From contig CBDHFJ010000158.1 of NCBI GenBank assembly GCA_965262315.1, positions 1 to 8,430 of the forward strand: DNA of 8,430 nt. The letters are read 5' to 3'. Source of the stretch: JBCCFK01 sp965262315. Its GTDB lineage: Bacteria > Actinomycetota > Acidimicrobiia > Acidimicrobiales > UBA8592. Below the pieces are notes generated by a model. The model made no database searches, was not told the DNA's origin, and was given only the letters and a program-made list of their open reading frames with translations. Position 1 is the stretch's first letter. Every line of letters starts with the position of its first letter. The translations under genes and the position numbers were made by a program. Shown here one piece after another: positions 6,517 through 8,430 of the stretch.

Positions 6517-7429
6517 GCGCCGCCAGACGTTCGGGGCTGACCGCGCCGGTGAGCAATCGCTCCTTGCGGTTCTCCATCATGCGGGCCGTCCAGTCGACGA
6601 ATCCGCCGTCGCCCACTTCGACGATCTCGTCGTCGAGCGCCACGTCGATCTTGAAGCACAACGTCTGGTAGTAGGCCCGTCCGGCCGTTCGCTCGGACCA
6701 GGGCTCGACAGCCACCGTCGCCGATGCCAGCGCGTCGGTCAACCGGTCGATCACGTCGCCGCGGCCTTCGAGGTCGGTCAGCCGCAGGCGGACGGGAACG
6801 CCCGTCGTCGCAGCGGCCCATTGGCACAACGGCCCAAGCAGCTCGACCGCGGCCTCGGCCTCCATGGTCCGACCTGGGCCGGCCCGTCCGGCGATCACGG
6901 CAGCCACGAGCTCGAAGTGCGCGAACGATCTCGGCCCATCGAACTGCTGCGCTCGCGTGATCCGTTGCGAGGCCGCCAGGCGCACGCTGAGGTTCGAGCG
7001 CGGGGCCACCGCCAACAGATTCCGGCGCCGGTGGACCGCCTCGAGCGCGAGCCCGACGGTCGGGTCGGCGGCCAGCTCCAGGCCACGGACGGCTGAAACC
7101 ACGTTGGTCTGGTCGACACCGCCCAACGCGGCGTGGGTGCCGAGCGGCACCACGGGCGCGAGCTCGACCGGTTCGAAACCGTCCAGCGACGCGAACCCCG
7201 CCGAGCGCAGCGCCGCCAGCTGGTCGGCGGGAACCCGCGACGGAACCGTGAAGCGCCCGGTGGACCGTGAGACGACATCGGCAGGCTCGACCGACGCCGT
7301 GCGCCGGTCGAAGACGTGCAGCAGCACCGTCGTGAGATCCTGCGCGTTCAGGTCGACCAGCCGGTCGACTCCTCGCGAGAGGTCGGTGTCGTCGAGGATC
7401 CGTCGCAGGCTGGGGTGGTCGGCGGCCAT
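6500..7429 (-). CDS. Uncharacterised protein, HisRS/HisZ-like class II synthetase core
   Basis: Not a named gene to me. The 309-residue protein has the order of features expected of a class II aminoacyl-tRNA synthetase core. GFEPVELAPVVPLG at 84-97 resembles motif 1. DPTVGLALEAVHRRR at 122-136 lies where HisRS/HisZ have LRPDxT. RITRAQQFDGPRSFAHFEL at 156-174 resembles motif 2 (R...F.HF). GRAYYQTLCFKIDV at 250-263 resembles the HisRS YY-G-F segment, followed by GDGGFVDWT at 273-281. The usual motif 3 glycine-rich arginine loop is not clear (NRKERLLTG at 287-295 takes its place), and there is no C-terminal anticodon domain, so charging tRNA is unlikely. A HisZ-like regulatory or amino-acid-activating role is possible but unproven. 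The frame stays open into the upstream gene; the ATG at 7429 is preferred because TACCGT ends six bases before it. GTG at 7432 and a CTG overlapping the upstream stop are alternatives. Confidence 0.8.
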   Translation of the reverse strand: MAADHPSLRRILDDTDLSRGVDRLVDLNAQDLTTVLLHVFDRRTASVEPADVVSRSTGRFTVPSRVPADQLAALRSAGFASLDGFEPVELAPVVPLGTHAALGGVDQTNVVSAVRGLELAADPTVGLALEAVHRRRNLLAVAPRSNLSVRLAASQRITRAQQFDGPRSFAHFELVAAVIAGRAGPGRTMEAEAAVELLGPLCQWAAATTGVPVRLRLTDLEGRGDVIDRLTDALASATVAVEPWSERTAGRAYYQTLCFKIDVALDDEIVEVGDGGFVDWTARMMENRKERLLTGAVSPERLAALSSNS

Positions 7430-7435
7430 CACCGA

Positions 7436-7441
7436 ACGGTA
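7436..7441 (-). promoter_or_regulatory. Putative -10 of the class II-like gene (leaderless)
   Basis: On the minus strand this reads TACCGT, six bases before the ATG at 7429, the same hexamer and spacing as before selO. No Shine-Dalgarno is present. It lies in the 53-bp gap after the SnoaL-like gene, so the class II-like gene may have its own promoter even if it is also read from upstream. Confidence 0.45.
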
Positions 7442-7482
7442 CGCAACGTCGCCGGCGAGCCCGGCGGAATTCTCGAGGGCGG

Positions 7483-7851
7483 TCAGCCGCGCTCGTCGAT
7501 GGTGACGCGGAGCACGGCGATCAGCCCGTCCCTGAACTCGTACTCGTCGGTCCCGCGCACCGGACCGGGGAACGCGGTGGATCGGCACTCCCAGGTCGAC
7601 ACGGCTCGCTGGCCGGTGACCTCGACAGACAGGACGTCGAGCTCCAGCTCCGGCAGAGGTACCTCCCAGCTCGACCGGAGGCGCTCGCGCACAGCGTCGA
7701 TGCCGACCGCCGGCTCGGGCTCGCCGCTGAACGGTTCGTCGTAGATCGCGTCGTCGGTGAACAGCGCGAGCATGTCGGCCTCGGCTTCACCTCCGCGCCG
7801 CATCGCAGCGAAGTAGGCCTGCACGACGTCCTGGCCGTCCCCGTCACTCAT
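7483..7851 (-). CDS. SnoaL/NTF2-like protein
   Basis: A 122-residue protein with the pattern of the SnoaL-like NTF2 fold: an N-terminal helix (VVQAYFAAMRRG at 9-20), the family hallmark LALFTDDAIYDEPFSGE at 28-44, a helix (GIDAVRERLRSSW, 50-62), then alternating strands ending in DEYEFRDGLIAVLRVTID at 102-119. The fold forms a cone-shaped pocket used by small isomerases, cyclases and hydratases or simply for ligand binding; the function here cannot be assigned. The start at 7851 is fixed by GGAGGA seven bases upstream. An in-frame ATG at 7881 would add 10 residues but would overlap the divergent gene's start. The class II-like gene follows on the same strand after 53 bp and may be co-transcribed. 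Confidence 0.85.
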   Translation of the reverse strand: MSDGDGQDVVQAYFAAMRRGGEAEADMLALFTDDAIYDEPFSGEPEPAVGIDAVRERLRSSWEVPLPELELDVLSVEVTGQRAVSTWECRSTAFPGPVRGTDEYEFRDGLIAVLRVTIDERG

Positions 7852-7858
7852 GTCCCCG

Positions 7859-7864
7859 TCCTCC
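7859..7864 (-). promoter_or_regulatory. Ribosome binding site of the SnoaL-like gene
   Basis: On the minus strand GGAGGA lies seven bases before the ATG at 7851, the strongest Shine-Dalgarno in the window. It selects this start over the in-frame ATG at 7881 and occupies part of the 28-bp gap to the divergent LuxR-type gene. Confidence 0.75.
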
Positions 7865-7866
7865 GG

Positions 7867-7872
7867 TACGTT
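7867..7872 (+). promoter_or_regulatory. Putative -10 of the LuxR-type gene (leaderless)
   Basis: TACGTT fits TANNNT and ends seven bases before the ATG at 7880, with no Shine-Dalgarno. It sits only two bases from the opposite gene's ribosome binding site, so transcription start of one gene and translation start of the other occupy the same small gap. Confidence 0.5.
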
Positions 7873-7879
7873 CTGCGCC

Positions 7880-8245
7880 ATGACCGACAAGGCCAGCCAC
7901 GCCGTCCACCGCCTGGTCCACGCGGTCCGTGCCACCCCCACCGACCTCCCGCTCCGCGAGATCGCTGCCGTCCACAACTCTGGTCAGGACGTCCGCATCG
8001 ACGCAACCGACGAGCGAGTGATCGCCGTCGTGCGGCCCCGCCGTCATCGCAGCTTCGACGACCTGACGCCCCGGGAACAGCAGGTTGCCACGGTGGTCGC
8101 CGCCGGCTCCACCAACCAGCAGATCGCAGTGGCGCTGTCGATCTCGCTCGCGACGGTGAAGGATCACGTCCACTCGATCCTGACCAAGACGGGGTTCGAG
8201 ACCCGCAGCCAACTCATCGCCGCCTGGTACGGCGGGCTCGGCTGA
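7880..8245 (+). CDS. Short LuxR/GerE-type helix-turn-helix regulator
   Basis: A 121-residue DNA-binding protein. Residues ~60-117 form a LuxR/GerE-type helix-turn-helix: LTPREQQVATVVAAGSTNQQ at 62-81 and IAVALSISLATVKDHVHSIL at 82-101 carry the usual LTxRE start, the short turn and the recognition helix with TVKDHV, then KTGFETRSQLIA at 103-114. The first ~55 residues show no receiver, PAS or autoinducer domain, so the signal (if any) is unknown. It is divergent from the SnoaL-like gene across 28 bp and could control it, itself, or both; this is inference. The ATG at 7880 is preferred on its leaderless-type -10; the in-frame ATG at 7850 would add 10 residues and overlap the opposite start codon. 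Its stop lies three bases from the convergent neighbour's stop. Confidence 0.88.
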   Translation: MTDKASHAVHRLVHAVRATPTDLPLREIAAVHNSGQDVRIDATDERVIAVVRPRRHRSFDDLTPREQQVATVVAAGSTNQQIAVALSISLATVKDHVHSILTKTGFETRSQLIAAWYGGLG

Positions 8246-8248
8246 CGC

Positions 8249-8430
8249 TCAGATCCCCGTCGACCACAGCGGCGTCGCCATCGTCACCTCGGGCTCGGTG
8301 GCGAGGAGCGGCATGACCGCTTGCATGTAGGCCGCGAACCAGTCAGCGCCGGCGTTCGCACCCAAGGCGTCAGCGTCGCGGTACACCTCGAACAGCACGA
8401 ACACGTCCGGGTCCTGCTGGTCGGCACACC
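8249..8430 (-). CDS. Antibiotic-biosynthesis-monooxygenase-like protein, C-terminal part
   Basis: Partial: the gene begins beyond the right edge, and only its last 59 complete codons are seen, ending at a TGA (8251-8249). The visible protein contains DPDVFVLFEVYRDADAL followed by WFAAYMQAVMPLL and ends TPLWSTGI. This matches the small ferredoxin-like ABM fold (YgiN/quinol-monooxygenase type), in which FVLYEVYRD, an adjacent short helix and a final strand are the common signature. Such proteins are dimeric; many are cofactor-free oxygenases, others have no proven activity. The stop is three bases from that of the LuxR-type gene, leaving no space for a separate terminator. Family assignment is fairly sure, function is not. 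Confidence 0.75.
   Translation of the reverse strand, partial: CADQQDPDVFVLFEVYRDADALGANAGADWFAAYMQAVMPLLATEPEVTMATPLWSTGI

Noticed and set aside
7430..7588. Extension of the class II-like frame back to 7588
   Set aside because: It would overlap the SnoaL-like coding region by about 100 bp in another frame; the added residues are arginine-rich shadow sequence.

Overview
This is GC-rich DNA with strong G/C bias at third codon positions, packed genes and frequent GTG starts. Together with an acyl-CoA synthetase, an ACAD10/11-type kinase, SelO and several TANNNT promoters placed directly before start codons, it suggests a high-GC actinobacterium, possibly of the acidimicrobial lineage. That placement is inference: there is no rRNA or tRNA here, and no sign of a mobile element, phage or CRISPR array.

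Layout. (1) 19-1731 (+) encodes a soluble PAS-like/GGDEF/EAL cyclic-di-GMP enzyme whose reading frame is open to the left edge. (2) 1841-3373 (+) encodes an AMP-forming acyl-CoA synthetase. (3) 3374-3725 is non-coding, lies between convergent genes and carries several hairpins. Two are long, 28/31 identical copies of one palindrome, and their differences keep the + strand RNA stem paired. (4) 3726-4823 (-) encodes a small-molecule kinase of the ACAD10/11 N-terminal type. (5) It diverges across 67 bp from selO (4891-6516, +), a protein AMP-transferase. (6) The end of selO overlaps by 17 bp the end of 6500-7429 (-), an uncharacterised protein that looks like a reduced HisRS/HisZ-type class II synthetase core. 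(7) Upstream of it, 7483-7851 (-) is a SnoaL/NTF2-like protein, diverging across 28 bp from 7880-8245 (+), a short LuxR-type DNA-binding protein. (8) The window ends in the C-terminal part of a probable antibiotic-biosynthesis-monooxygenase-like protein (8249-8430, -).

How they fit together. The synthetase and the kinase are both plausible in fatty or hydroxy-acid breakdown, but they are convergent and so not one operon. The SnoaL and class II-like genes could form a two-gene unit, with the LuxR-type protein as a candidate local regulator. Four genes (kinase, selO, class II-like, LuxR) have a TANNNT -10 hexamer ending 6-8 nt before the start codon and no convincing Shine-Dalgarno, which indicates leaderless mRNAs. 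The synthetase and the SnoaL gene instead have good ribosome binding sites.

The most unusual items are the covarying hairpin pair and the HisRS-like orphan. I saw no clear multi-gene novel system such as a defence island or biosynthetic cluster.
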